Source of the DNA: Caulobacter sp. FWC2
Lineage (GTDB): Bacteria; Pseudomonadota; Alphaproteobacteria; Caulobacterales; Caulobacteraceae
Length of the DNA stretch: 64,000 nucleotides
NCBI RefSeq assembly: GCF_002742625.1
Contig: NZ_PEBF01000002.1
Span: 201,332-265,331 of the forward strand
Direction: 5' to 3'
The first letter of the stretch is position 1; every line of letters starts with the position of its first letter. Shown one piece after another: positions 26,517 to 35,091 of the stretch. The notes under the pieces were generated by a model. It was not told the DNA's origin, did no database searches, and saw nothing but the letters and a program-made list of their open reading frames with translations. The position numbers and the translations under genes are program-made.

Positions 26517-27292
26517 ACCAGGCCGCCATAGGCCCCGCCGTCCAGTTGCAGGTTCTGGCCGGTGATATAGCCCGCGCGATCCGAGCACAGGAAGGCGCAG
26601 GCGTCACCCACCTCCGAGGGGCGCCCGAACCGGCCAGCGGGGATCGCGCCGATCATTTCGGCGCGGGCCGCGGCCTCGTCGACCTGGCGCGCGCGGGCCA
26701 GGGATCGGGTCATTTGCGCCAGTCGATCGGTCTCGATCTTTTCGGGTAGGATGCAGTTGACGGTGACGCCGTCGCTGGCGGCCTCGCCGGCGAGGGCCTT
26801 GCAGAACGCGGTCAGTCCCGCGCGGGGTCCGGTGGACAGGGCCATCGGGAATTTCGGGGTCTTGACCATGGCCGAGGTGATGGCGACCACGCGGCCAAAC
26901 CCCCTCTGGCGCATGCCGCCGATCACCGCCTGGATCAACAGGATCGGCGAGATCATCTTGGCCGCGACGACATCGCTCCAGGCCGCCTCGGTCCAGTCCG
27001 CCAGTCGGCCAGGCTTGGGGCCGCCGCTGTTGCAGACCAGGATGTCGGGCTCGGGGCAGGCGATCAGCGCCGTCGTCCGTCCTTGCGCTGTGTCGATGTC
27101 GGCGAGGATCGTATGCGGCCGCCGCCCGGTCAGGGTCTCGATCTCGAGGGCCGCCGCCTCCAGGCGATCGGCGTCCCGGCCGTTGATCCACACCTCGACG
27201 CCTTCGACGCTCAACGAGATGGCGCAGGCCTTTCCAAGGCCCGACGACGAGGCGCAGACGAGCGCGCGCTTTCCGGCGATGCCAAGGTCCAT
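26513..27292 (-). CDS. Atypical SDR lacking the YxxxK motif
   Basis: 259 residues. The Rossmann motif CASSSGLG replaces TGxxxGIG, the catalytic Ser is present (ITSAMVKTP), but the expected YxxxK is LSTGPRAGL. Such variants exist among FabG-like proteins and may be inactive or use other residues. It ends with GYITGQNLQLDGGAYGG. Last gene of a five-gene - strand operon beginning at 31417. Because of the missing Tyr/Lys, no activity is assigned. Confidence 0.75.
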   Translation of the reverse strand: MDLGIAGKRALVCASSSGLGKACAISLSVEGVEVWINGRDADRLEAAALEIETLTGRRPHTILADIDTAQGRTTALIACPEPDILVCNSGGPKPGRLADWTEAAWSDVVAAKMISPILLIQAVIGGMRQRGFGRVVAITSAMVKTPKFPMALSTGPRAGLTAFCKALAGEAASDGVTVNCILPEKIETDRLAQMTRSLARARQVDEAAARAEMIGAIPAGRFGRPSEVGDACAFLCSDRAGYITGQNLQLDGGAYGGLV

Positions 27293-27312
27293 GGGCGTGC
27301 TCCAGATCGCCC

Positions 27313-28449
27313 TCAGAGCGTGCGGGCGATGATTTCCTTCATGATCTCGGACGTGCCGGCGTAGATGCGGGCAACGCGCGCATCCACCCAGGCGCGTCCC
27401 ACGTCGTATTCGCTCATATAGCCGTAACCGCCGTGAAGCTGGAGGAGTTCATCCAGCAACTGGCCGTGCAGTTCGGCGCTGGTCAGTTTGGCCATGGCGG
27501 CGGTCTCGGCCGTCAGCTGGCCGTCGAACAGCTTCTGCAGGCAGTCGTCGATGAAGACGCGCAGCATCTGGCTCCGCGCTCTCACTTCGGCCAGCTTGAA
27601 CCGCGTGTTCTGGAACTCGAACAGCGGCTTACCGAAGACGATGCGGTCCTTGGTGTAGGCGATGGTCTTGTCGAGCATCGACTCCACCGAGGCGGCGGCG
27701 CGGATGCCGATGATCAGCCGCTCCTTGGCCAGCTCGGTCATCAGACAGCCGAAGCCCTTGCTTTCCTCGCCCAAGCGGTTTTCGACCGGCACCCGCACGT
27801 CCGAGAAGAACAGCTCCGAGGTGTCCTGGCCGCGAAGACCGACCTTCTCCAGCTTCTTGCCCTTGTCGAAGCCGGGCGTTCCCGCCTCGACGCAGAACAG
27901 GGTGATGTCCTTTGGGTTGGCTTGGCCCTCGACCTTCGCCGCGACGATCGCCAAGCCCGAATTGATACCGTTGGTGATGAAGGTCTTCTGGCCCGACAGG
28001 ATGTAGTGGTCGCCGTCCCGGACGGCCTTGGTCTTCATGCCGCGCAAGTCGCTGCCGATCTGCGGTTCGGACATGGCGATGACCGCGATCAGGTCGCCGC
28101 TGATCAGGCGCGGCAGCCAGCGCGCCTTCTGCGCGTCGGTGCCGTAGTTGACCAGATAGGGCACGGCGATGTCGGAGTGGGTGGTAAAGCCGACGGCCGT
28201 GGCGTTGACCCGCGCCAGCTCTTCGATCAGGACCGCACTGTGGCCAAAGTCACCGCCGGGGCCGCCGTATTCTTCGGGCGCGGTGACGCACAGCAGACCC
28301 TGCTCGCCGGCTCGAAGCCACAACGATTGGGGCACGATGCCATCGCGTTCCCACTGAGCGTGATGTGGAACGATCTCGGTGTCGACGAACCGCCGGACCT
28401 GATCGCGGAACATTTCGTGGTCGTCGCGGAACACCTTGCGCATGGTCAT
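27313..28449 (-). CDS. Acyl-CoA dehydrogenase
   Basis: 378 residues. Full acyl-CoA dehydrogenase: APEEYGGPGGDFGHSAVLIEEL, IAMSEPQIGSDLRGMKTKA (FAD loop), YILSGQKTFITNGINSGLAIV, VGLRGQDTSELFFSDVRVP, and the C-terminal LLQLHGGYGYMSEYDVGRAWVDARVARIYAGTSEI region containing the usual YAGTSEIM substrate/FAD contact, here noted from its last part. It is of the short/long-chain homotetramer type. It lies between a PaaG-like crotonase (6-base gap) and the atypical SDR. Exact chain or ring specificity is unknown. ATG 28443 is an alternative start. Confidence 0.88.
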   Translation of the reverse strand: MTMRKVFRDDHEMFRDQVRRFVDTEIVPHHAQWERDGIVPQSLWLRAGEQGLLCVTAPEEYGGPGGDFGHSAVLIEELARVNATAVGFTTHSDIAVPYLVNYGTDAQKARWLPRLISGDLIAVIAMSEPQIGSDLRGMKTKAVRDGDHYILSGQKTFITNGINSGLAIVAAKVEGQANPKDITLFCVEAGTPGFDKGKKLEKVGLRGQDTSELFFSDVRVPVENRLGEESKGFGCLMTELAKERLIIGIRAAASVESMLDKTIAYTKDRIVFGKPLFEFQNTRFKLAEVRARSQMLRVFIDDCLQKLFDGQLTAETAAMAKLTSAELHGQLLDELLQLHGGYGYMSEYDVGRAWVDARVARIYAGTSEIMKEIIARTL

Positions 28450-28455
28450 GACTCG

Positions 28456-29256
28456 TCAGTTGTCCGTATAGGCGGCGGGACGCTTTTCGATCATCGCCGC
28501 GACCGCCTCGGCATGGTCCGACGTATGATGGGCCAGCGCCTGATAGGCCGATGACAATTCTAGCAGCGAACCCAAGCGCATATGTTGACCTTCACGCAGA
28601 AGGCGTTTGGTGAGGCGAAGCGCGTGGCCAGGGCTGCTGGCGACTCGATGGGCCAGCGCCAGCGCCGTGGAGAGGAGCGCCTCCGGCTCGGTCAGCTGGG
28701 TCACCAGCGTCCAATCCAGAGCGGTCTGAGCGCTCAGCGCGTCGCCGGTCAAGGCCATATGGCTGGCGCGCGGCATGCCCACGATCCGGGGCAAGAGCCA
28801 GGCGCCGCCGTCTCCCGGGACAATGCCCAGTTTGACGAAGCTCTCGGCGAAGGTCGCCGTCTGCGAGGCGATGCGGATATCGCACATGCAGGCCAGATCG
28901 AGCCCCGCGCCGATCGCGTGTCCGTTGACGGCCGCGATGACCGGCGTCTCGAGTTCGTACAGCGCCATCGGGATGCGCTGGATGCCGTCGCGATAGCGAT
29001 TGCGCAGGCGGTAAGGCGAGCCTTCGAAGATGCCGGTGCGGTCGCGCATCGCCTTGATGTCGCCGCCAGCGCAGAAGGACGCGCCCGCGCCGGTCAGCAC
29101 GACGACGCGAACCGAAGGATCGCCGCGAACCTCCTCGCAGGCGTCCTCGATCTCGAACATGTCCTCGGGCTTGCTGAAGGCGTTACGCGCCTCGGGCCGA
29201 TTGAGGGTCCAGATAGCCACGGGGCCCTCGCGGGACTTCAGCAGGAAATCGGTCAT
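28456..29256 (-). CDS. Crotonase-family protein, PaaG-like isomerase type
   Basis: 266 residues from ATG 29256, in an ATGA overlap with the upstream acyl-CoA dehydrogenase gene. Crotonase fold with oxyanion-hole strings SFCAGGDIKAM and NGHAIGAGLDLA. The two hydratase glutamates are absent (GLDL and FAESFVKLG). Instead it has the SFxKLGxxPxxGGxWxLPR pattern of PaaG-type enoyl-CoA isomerases, with Asp in PGDGGAW. It is therefore more likely an isomerase than a hydratase. It lies in the beta-oxidation operon. Confidence 0.82.
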   Translation of the reverse strand: MTDFLLKSREGPVAIWTLNRPEARNAFSKPEDMFEIEDACEEVRGDPSVRVVVLTGAGASFCAGGDIKAMRDRTGIFEGSPYRLRNRYRDGIQRIPMALYELETPVIAAVNGHAIGAGLDLACMCDIRIASQTATFAESFVKLGIVPGDGGAWLLPRIVGMPRASHMALTGDALSAQTALDWTLVTQLTEPEALLSTALALAHRVASSPGHALRLTKRLLREGQHMRLGSLLELSSAYQALAHHTSDHAEAVAAMIEKRPAAYTDN

Positions 29257-30266
29257 CAGTGGTCTCCGCAAAAGGCCGCGGTCACGAGCGGCCAAAGGCC
29301 CTCGTCGCCTCGCGCCGCGAGGATGCGTCCCAGTTGGTCGGTCCAGAAGGCGTCGGACCCATATTCGGCGCGCCAAGCCCACAGGCGGCGCGTCAGGAAG
29401 TGCAGGCTGTGTTCATGGGTGAAGCCAATGGCGCCGAAAACAGCGTGGGCGATCGCTGCGCCCTCGCCCGCGGCCTCGCCGGCCACGGCCTTGGCCGAGG
29501 CGGTGGTCACGCGCTGGGCGCTCGGCGCGGCCATCAGGAAGGCGGCCTCCGATGCGGCGACGGCCGCGGCCGCTTGGGTCGCCAAAACCGCCAGCTGCTG
29601 CTGGACGGCCTGGAATTTGCCGATGGGGCGGCCGAATTGGACGCGCTCGTTGGCGTAGTCGGCGCTGAGTTCGGTCAGGCGACCCAGGGCGCCGGCCATC
29701 TGCGCCGATCGCAACATGGCGCCGCCGAGCATCACCGTATCCGTCTCGGCCGAGGCGGCCGCCTCGGCGACCTTGGACCTGGCGGCCAAGGTGACCGTGT
29801 CGCGCGGTTCGCCCGCGACATTGTTGCCGGGCGCGACAACGGCCTCGGTCAGGGCGTGCAGCGAAATGCGCCCTGCGCGCGGGTCATGGAGCACCAGCCA
29901 TTGCGCGTGGCGTCCCCAGGGGACATCGGCCAAAGGCCCGTCGGCCACGCCGCTGGCGAAGACGACGGGCCCGCTCTCGGGAGGGGGCAGCCCCGCCGCG
30001 GCCAGCAGGGCGTTGGCCAAGATAGTCTCGGGCAGGGGGACGGGCGCGGCGGCGGCGCCGCAAGCGCGAATGACGACGAAAATATCGGTCCAACTTGCGC
30101 CCGCGCCGCCCTGGTCCTCGGGCACGGCGGCGAGCGGAAGGCCTAGTTCCTCGATTTTGGCCCACAGATCGGCCGGCCAGGCGCCGGCTTCCGCCGCGCG
30201 CAGGGCGTCCGGTGTTACGGCGTCGGCCAAGAGCCGTTCAATACTGTTCTGAAGCAAGGATCGCAT
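29256..30266 (-). CDS. Acyl-CoA dehydrogenase-like subunit (small partner of a pair)
   Basis: 336 residues from ATG 30266, in an ATGA overlap with the next acyl-CoA dehydrogenase gene. It is shorter and more degenerate than a normal acyl-CoA dehydrogenase. The mid-domain FAD loop is poorly conserved, but the C-terminal ANERVQFGRPIGKFQAVQQQLA and AIGFTHEHSLHFLTRRLWAW strings are clear. Adjacent degenerate and complete acyl-CoA dehydrogenases form alpha2-beta2 enzymes in steroid side-chain degradation (FadE26-27, FadE28-29 type). This pair is probably one such heterotetramer. Confidence 0.85.
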   Translation of the reverse strand: MRSLLQNSIERLLADAVTPDALRAAEAGAWPADLWAKIEELGLPLAAVPEDQGGAGASWTDIFVVIRACGAAAAPVPLPETILANALLAAAGLPPPESGPVVFASGVADGPLADVPWGRHAQWLVLHDPRAGRISLHALTEAVVAPGNNVAGEPRDTVTLAARSKVAEAAASAETDTVMLGGAMLRSAQMAGALGRLTELSADYANERVQFGRPIGKFQAVQQQLAVLATQAAAAVAASEAAFLMAAPSAQRVTTASAKAVAGEAAGEGAAIAHAVFGAIGFTHEHSLHFLTRRLWAWRAEYGSDAFWTDQLGRILAARGDEGLWPLVTAAFCGDH

Positions 30267-31417
30267 CACCGAACCCCCAGGCCGCGCGCGAGAATGCCGC
30301 GAAGGATTTCCCGCGTGCCGCCCCGCAACGAGAACGAGGGCGCCATGCTTTGGACAATGGCCAGGACCCGGCGCGTCGTGGCGGTCTTGGCGCCGGGCGG
30401 CAGAGAATCGATCAACCGCATCGCCACCTCGACCGTGTCCTGCTCGTAGCCGGTGCCGATATCCTTCACGCACGAGGCGGCCCAGACAGGATCGTGGCCG
30501 GCCGCCAACTGCGCGGTGACCGAGATCGACATCGACCTTAGAGCCACCAGCCAGGCCGCCAGGCGCCCGATCTCGAAAGCCTGGCGAGCGTCCGGTTCGG
30601 GACCCACCGCCGCGACAAGGCAGCGGAACAGCGTCATGGCGCTTAGAAAGCGCTCCGGACCGCTCCGCTCGAACGCCAACTCCGAGGTGGCCTGCGCCCA
30701 ACCCTCGCCCTCGACCCCGATCAGGGCGTCGGCGTCCAGCCGCACGTCCTCGAAAGTGACCTCGTTGAAATGTTCGTGGCCGGACAGATCCTTGATCGGT
30801 CGTATCATCACGCCGGGAAGCGCGAGATCGACGAGAAACTGAGATAAGCCGTCATGGCGTTCGCTGGCGGCGTCGGTGCGCACCAAAGCGATCATGGCTT
30901 GGCATCGGTCGGCATTGGTGGTCCAGACCTTGCGGCCATTCAGCAGCCAGGCGCCGTCGCCCTGACGCTCAGCCTTCGTGCGCACCGAAGCAAGGTCCGA
31001 GCCCGACGCAGGCTCGCTCATCCCAATACAGAAGTACATTTCGCCGGCGCATATGGCCGGGAGAAAACGTTGCTTCTGAGCCGGCGTGCCATGGCGCAGC
31101 AGGAGAGGCGCGCTTTGCCGATCGGCGATCCAATGGGCGGTGACAGGCGCGCCCGCCGCCAGGAGCTCCTCGTTGACCACGAACCTTTCAAAAGGCGAGG
31201 CGTCGTGGCCCCCGTATTCCTTCGGGATGCTCAGGCCGAGCCAGCCTTTCGCGCCCAAGGCGCGGCTGAAATCGGGATCAAAACCCATCCACGACAGGGC
31301 GCGTTTTTCCGCCGGATAGGTCGCGCCCCATTTTGCCAGAAAGTCGCGAACCTCCGCGCGCAACGGCTCCAGGCCTGGCGGCAAAACAGGCGGGCCGAAC
31401 TGATCAAGCAGATTCAC
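30266..31417 (-). CDS. Acyl-CoA dehydrogenase (large partner of a pair)
   Basis: 383 residues. Complete FAD loop CIGMSEPASGSDLASVRTKAE, WLLNGRKVWTTNADRCQAMIALV, LSGHEHFNEVTFEDVRLDADALIG, and the C-terminal FSLRGGTREILRGILARGLG. First gene of the five-gene operon, with the operator-like site 56 bases upstream. Paired with the shorter gene at 29256, it should dehydrogenate a bulky acyl-CoA. The substrate is inferred only by analogy to steroid side-chain enzymes. Confidence 0.87.
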   Translation of the reverse strand: MNLLDQFGPPVLPPGLEPLRAEVRDFLAKWGATYPAEKRALSWMGFDPDFSRALGAKGWLGLSIPKEYGGHDASPFERFVVNEELLAAGAPVTAHWIADRQSAPLLLRHGTPAQKQRFLPAICAGEMYFCIGMSEPASGSDLASVRTKAERQGDGAWLLNGRKVWTTNADRCQAMIALVRTDAASERHDGLSQFLVDLALPGVMIRPIKDLSGHEHFNEVTFEDVRLDADALIGVEGEGWAQATSELAFERSGPERFLSAMTLFRCLVAAVGPEPDARQAFEIGRLAAWLVALRSMSISVTAQLAAGHDPVWAASCVKDIGTGYEQDTVEVAMRLIDSLPPGAKTATTRRVLAIVQSMAPSFSLRGGTREILRGILARGLGVR

Positions 31418-31472
31418 GAGGGCTCCCCAGGGACGTTGGATCGGCTCTCTTTGGAGCGACTGGACTTATACA

Positions 31473-31493
31473 CGCTAGAATATCGTTCTGAAC
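31473..31493. promoter_or_regulatory. Operator-like palindrome between two divergent beta-oxidation operons
   Basis: Core AGAAT-ATC-GTTCT, right half GTTCTGAAC. It is followed immediately by CAGAGAATTTTG, possibly a second weak half. It lies between the acyl-CoA dehydrogenase operon (left) and the 3-hydroxyacyl-CoA dehydrogenase operon (right) and could control both. Confidence 0.5.
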
Positions 31494-31670
31494 AGAGAAT
31501 TTTGTTTGCGGCTGGGTCGAGTTTCCCCTTACTGTTCAGCGGGCGATGCGGCGGTGAATCCGTCGCGCACGGGAGGAGCAGCGTCTGACGCGACCGGCGC
31601 CGCCGGCGGTCATCGGCGCATCGGCGCTCGCGACAACGCGAGCGGTCCGGTTCAACAAGGGGAAGACATT

Positions 31671-32561
31671 TTGGCCAAGGTAGCAGTGGTAGGCGCTGGC
31701 CTGATGGGCGTGGGGATCGCGCACGCGTTCGCGTCCTCGGGGCACCAGGTGCGCCTGATCGATGTTTCATCCGAGCAGTTGGCCAAGGCCGAAAAGACGA
31801 TCGCGGGCATTCTCGCCGACGGGGTTCGGCTTGGTAAGGTCGACGAAGGCGTCGCGGCCGCCGCCCTGGCGGCGCTGACGACCTCCGAGAGCGTGTCCGA
31901 CGGGGCGGTCGGCGTCGATCTCCTGGTCGAGACCGTTTCGGAAAATCTGGCGATCAAGATCGATGTGGTGCGTAAGGCCGAAGCCGTCATGGCCCCGACG
32001 GGCCTGATCGCCACCAACACCTCCGCGCTCAGCGTGACCGAGATCGCGGCCGCCTGCCAGGACCCGACGCGGGTCATCGGCATGCACTTCTTCAACCCCG
32101 TCCAGAAGATGAAGCTGGTGGAGCTGGTTCGCGGGCTGGCCACCACGGACGAAGCCGTGGCGCTATGCCGTGACTATGTCGCCCAGCTGGGCAAGACCGC
32201 GATCGTCGTCAACGAAACGCCCGGGCTGACCACGAGCAGGATGTCGGCCATGGCCGGCAACGAAGCGATGTGGATGCTGCAAGAAGGCGCCGCGAGCGCC
32301 GAAGACATCGACACCGCCTTGAGGATGGGCTTCAACCACCCCATGGGACCGCTCGAACTGGGCGACCTTACCGGCTGGGATACGCGCCTGTCGGTGCTGC
32401 ACTATCTGCACGCCACCCTCGGCGACAAGTTCCGGCCCTGTCCGCTGATCATCAAGATGGTCAAGGCTGGCCGCTACGGCCGCAAGGTCGGCTGGGGCGT
32501 CTACAAGTACGAGAATGGCGTGAAGGTGCCAGGCTCGGGAATGCGCGGGAGCCAGCTGTGA
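31671..32561 (+). CDS. 3-hydroxyacyl-CoA dehydrogenase
   Basis: 296 residues from TTG 31671, chosen because AAGGGGAAG lies 7 bases upstream and the product then starts LAKVAVVGAGLMGVGIAH, the usual start; the frame is open further upstream. It has NAD-binding GxGxxG, the catalytic His in GMHFFNPVQKMKLVELV, and the C-terminal dimerisation domain (NHPMGPLELGDLTGWDTRL). HBD/FadB2-like single-function enzyme that oxidises 3-hydroxyacyl-CoA. Its GTGA overlap with the thiolase gene indicates consecutive steps. Confidence 0.9.
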   Translation: MAKVAVVGAGLMGVGIAHAFASSGHQVRLIDVSSEQLAKAEKTIAGILADGVRLGKVDEGVAAAALAALTTSESVSDGAVGVDLLVETVSENLAIKIDVVRKAEAVMAPTGLIATNTSALSVTEIAAACQDPTRVIGMHFFNPVQKMKLVELVRGLATTDEAVALCRDYVAQLGKTAIVVNETPGLTTSRMSAMAGNEAMWMLQEGAASAEDIDTALRMGFNHPMGPLELGDLTGWDTRLSVLHYLHATLGDKFRPCPLIIKMVKAGRYGRKVGWGVYKYENGVKVPGSGMRGSQL

Positions 32562-33754
32562 ACCCGGTCTATGTGGTCGCCGCGGTGCGCACGCCGATCG
32601 GCCGGTTCCGGGGTGCGTTGGCCGGGGTGCGCGCCGACCACCTGGGCGCCCACGCGCTGAATAAGCTGGTCGCCCGCGCCGGCGTGGGCGCAGAACACAT
32701 CGACGACGTGATCTTCGGATGTGTCACCCAGATCGGCGAGCAGTCGGCAAACATCGCGCGGACCTCGCTGCTCGGCGCGGGCTGGCCCGAGAGCATTCCA
32801 GCCATGACGGTGGACCGAAAGTGCGGATCGTCGGAAGCCGCGATCCATATCGGCGCGGCTCAGATCGCCGCTGGCGTGAGCGACCTGGTCGTCGCCGGCG
32901 GCGCCGAGGCAATGTCGCGCGTGCCGATGGGATCCAATCGAGCCATCCATGGCGAGGCGTTCGGCTGGATGGTTTCGGATCGCTACGAGACGACTTCGCA
33001 GGGCGAGGCGGCCGAGCGGATCGCTGATAAGTATGGCTTTGATCGTGACGTGTTGGACGATTTCGCCGCCGAGTCCCATCGCCGCGCCGCCGCCGCCACG
33101 GACGCCGGGCGCTTCGTCGCCGAAACCGTCGCCGTTCCGGTCGCCGAGCTCTGCGAAAAAGACTGGGAGGGGCCGCGTGACCCTCTCGAGGCCGACCAGA
33201 CCATCCGCCGCGACACCAGCCGCGAGAAACTTTCGACGCTGAAAACCAGCTTCCGTGAGCAGGGGCGCATCACCGCGGGCAACGCTTCGCAAATCTCCGA
33301 CGGGGCGGCGGTGGTGCTGCTCGCCTCTGAAGCCGCCGTCAAACGCTTCAACCTGACTCCGCTGGCGCGAATCCGCTCCGTCGCCGTCGTCGGGGCGGAT
33401 CCGACCCTGATGCTGGAGGGCCCGATCGCCGCCAGCCGTAAGGCGGCGGCGCTGGCGGGTCTCGCGTTTGACGATATCGCGCTGTTCGAGGTCAATGAAG
33501 CCTTCGCCAGCGTGCCGATGATGTGGATGCAGGCGACCGGCGTGGACGCCGATCGACTGAACGTCAACGGCGGGGCCATCGCCTTGGGCCATCCGTTGGG
33601 CGCGACGGGCGCGCGGATCGCCACCAGCCTGATCCACGAGTTGCGCCGCACCGGCCAACGATACGGGCTGCAGGCCATCTGCTGCGCTGGCGGCCTGGCG
33701 ACCGCCACCGTGTACGAAAATCTGGACGCGTCGGCCGCGCCCGCGGTCGTATGA
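32558..33754 (+). CDS. Acetyl-CoA acyltransferase (thiolase)
   Basis: 398 residues from GTG 32558. Classical thiolase: catalytic Cys in TVDRKCGSSEAAIH near residue 88, VVAGGAEAMSRVP, FEVNEAFASVP, GGAIALGHPLGATGARI with the catalytic His, and the second Cys in AICCAGGLATA. It completes a beta-oxidation cycle with the preceding dehydrogenase. Its ATGA overlap with the GST gene keeps the operon tight. Confidence 0.92.
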   Translation: MNPVYVVAAVRTPIGRFRGALAGVRADHLGAHALNKLVARAGVGAEHIDDVIFGCVTQIGEQSANIARTSLLGAGWPESIPAMTVDRKCGSSEAAIHIGAAQIAAGVSDLVVAGGAEAMSRVPMGSNRAIHGEAFGWMVSDRYETTSQGEAAERIADKYGFDRDVLDDFAAESHRRAAAATDAGRFVAETVAVPVAELCEKDWEGPRDPLEADQTIRRDTSREKLSTLKTSFREQGRITAGNASQISDGAAVVLLASEAAVKRFNLTPLARIRSVAVVGADPTLMLEGPIAASRKAAALAGLAFDDIALFEVNEAFASVPMMWMQATGVDADRLNVNGGAIALGHPLGATGARIATSLIHELRRTGQRYGLQAICCAGGLATATVYENLDASAAPAVV

Positions 33755-34392
33755 CTATGCCCAAACTCACCTACTACTATACGCCCACGACCTGCTCTCT
33801 GGCGTCCCATGTCGCGCTCGAGGAGTCGGGGCTGCCGTTCGAAGCCAGCCGGGTGCGGCTTCACGATCCCGAGGCGGTCGAGATCTGGCGACGGACAAAC
33901 CCCGCGGGCGGGGTGCCCGCGCTGATGTGCGACGAGCGTCTGCTGACTGAGAACGTCGCCATCCTCCACCATGTCGCGCATCTGGCGCCGCACGCCCAGC
34001 TTCTGCCTGACGATGGGTTCGATCAGGCCAGCGCGCTGTCTCTGACCGCCTGGTTCGCGAGCACCGTCCACATCACTGGCCGGATGGCGAGAGCCCCGTT
34101 CCGCTTCACGCCTGACCAGACGACCCATGAGGCGCTGAGCGCCGAGGGGCGACGTCGGTTCGAAGCCAATCTGCGGAAGGTCGACGGGTTGCTGACCGGT
34201 CGAGACTGGCTGGTGGGCGATCGCCTCTCGGTCGCCGACGCCTATGCGCTGGTGTTCTACGCCTGGGGCGTCGCGGGCGACTATCCGATGGCCGAGTTGA
34301 AGCATTTTTCAGCGCTAGCGCGTCGCATGGCCGAACGGCCTGGCGTTCAGCGCGCCATGGCGCGCGAGAAGACGCCGCCATTTCCGTCTTGA
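33751..34392 (+). CDS. Glutathione S-transferase family protein
   Basis: 213 residues. N-terminal thioredoxin-like domain (LTYYYTPTTCSLASHVALEESGLPFE, with TTCSLASH typical of the bacterial beta class and a Cys at about 14), the TNPAGGVPALMCDE and LTENVAILHHVA glutathione-site region, and a C-terminal helical domain (DWLVGDRLSVADAYALVFYAW). It may conjugate or isomerise a reactive intermediate; several ring-degradation clusters contain such a gene. It is translationally coupled to the thiolase. Confidence 0.85.
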   Translation: MTMPKLTYYYTPTTCSLASHVALEESGLPFEASRVRLHDPEAVEIWRRTNPAGGVPALMCDERLLTENVAILHHVAHLAPHAQLLPDDGFDQASALSLTAWFASTVHITGRMARAPFRFTPDQTTHEALSAEGRRRFEANLRKVDGLLTGRDWLVGDRLSVADAYALVFYAWGVAGDYPMAELKHFSALARRMAERPGVQRAMAREKTPPFPS

Positions 34393-34410
34393 GCAACGAA
34401 GAGGCCTGCC

Positions 34411-35079
34411 ATGACCAATGTCGTCATCGTCACCGGAGCGTCCGGCGCCTTGGGTCGGGCCGTGGTCATGCGTTTGAAGGCCGACGGCTTCGCCGTCGCG
34501 GCCGTGGACGCCGCGCCCGTCATGGAGATCGATGCGGATCTGGTGCTGCCGAAGGTGGATCTCGCCGACGCCGCGGCGGTGGGGGCGGCGTTCGAGGCCG
34601 TGGCGTCGACCTTGGGGTCGGTGAACGGGTTGGCCAACATCGCCGGCGGCTTCGTTTGGGAGCCAATCGTCGGTGGCGAAGCCGGCACCTGGGATCGCAT
34701 GTTCCGCACTAACCTTCTGACGGCCGCCCTGGCCAGCCGCGCGGCGCTTCCCAGTCTGCTGAAGCAGGGGGGCGCGATCGTCAATGTCGGCGCGGCCGGC
34801 GCCATCGATCCAGCGACCGGCATGGCGCCCTATGCCGCCTCCAAGGCCGGGGTGATGGCCATGACCCGGAGCCTGGCGGCCGAACTTCGCGGCACGGGCG
34901 TTCGCGTCAACGCCATCCTGCCGACGATCCTCGACACGCCGACCAATCGCCAGGATATGCCCGACGCCAACCCCGCCGAATGGATCAAGCCGGCCGACGC
35001 GGCGGAGGTCATCGCCTTTCTGCTGTCTGACGCCGCCGTGGCGATCAACGGATCCGGCATTACCCTGGCCGTTTCCTAG
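34411..35079 (+). CDS. Short-chain dehydrogenase/reductase
   Basis: 222 residues, shorter than the usual 250. The Rossmann motif is VTGASGALG. The catalytic region AGAIDPATGMAPYAASKAGVMAMTRSLA retains YxxxK, with Gly/Ala where the Ser is expected (IVNVGAAGAIDP). It ends NGSGITLAVS, lacking the usual VDGG. Last gene of the + strand operon from 31671. The missing Ser leaves its activity uncertain. Confidence 0.78.
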   Translation: MTNVVIVTGASGALGRAVVMRLKADGFAVAAVDAAPVMEIDADLVLPKVDLADAAAVGAAFEAVASTLGSVNGLANIAGGFVWEPIVGGEAGTWDRMFRTNLLTAALASRAALPSLLKQGGAIVNVGAAGAIDPATGMAPYAASKAGVMAMTRSLAAELRGTGVRVNAILPTILDTPTNRQDMPDANPAEWIKPADAAEVIAFLLSDAAVAINGSGITLAVS

Positions 35080-35091
35080 GGGCGGAGATTT

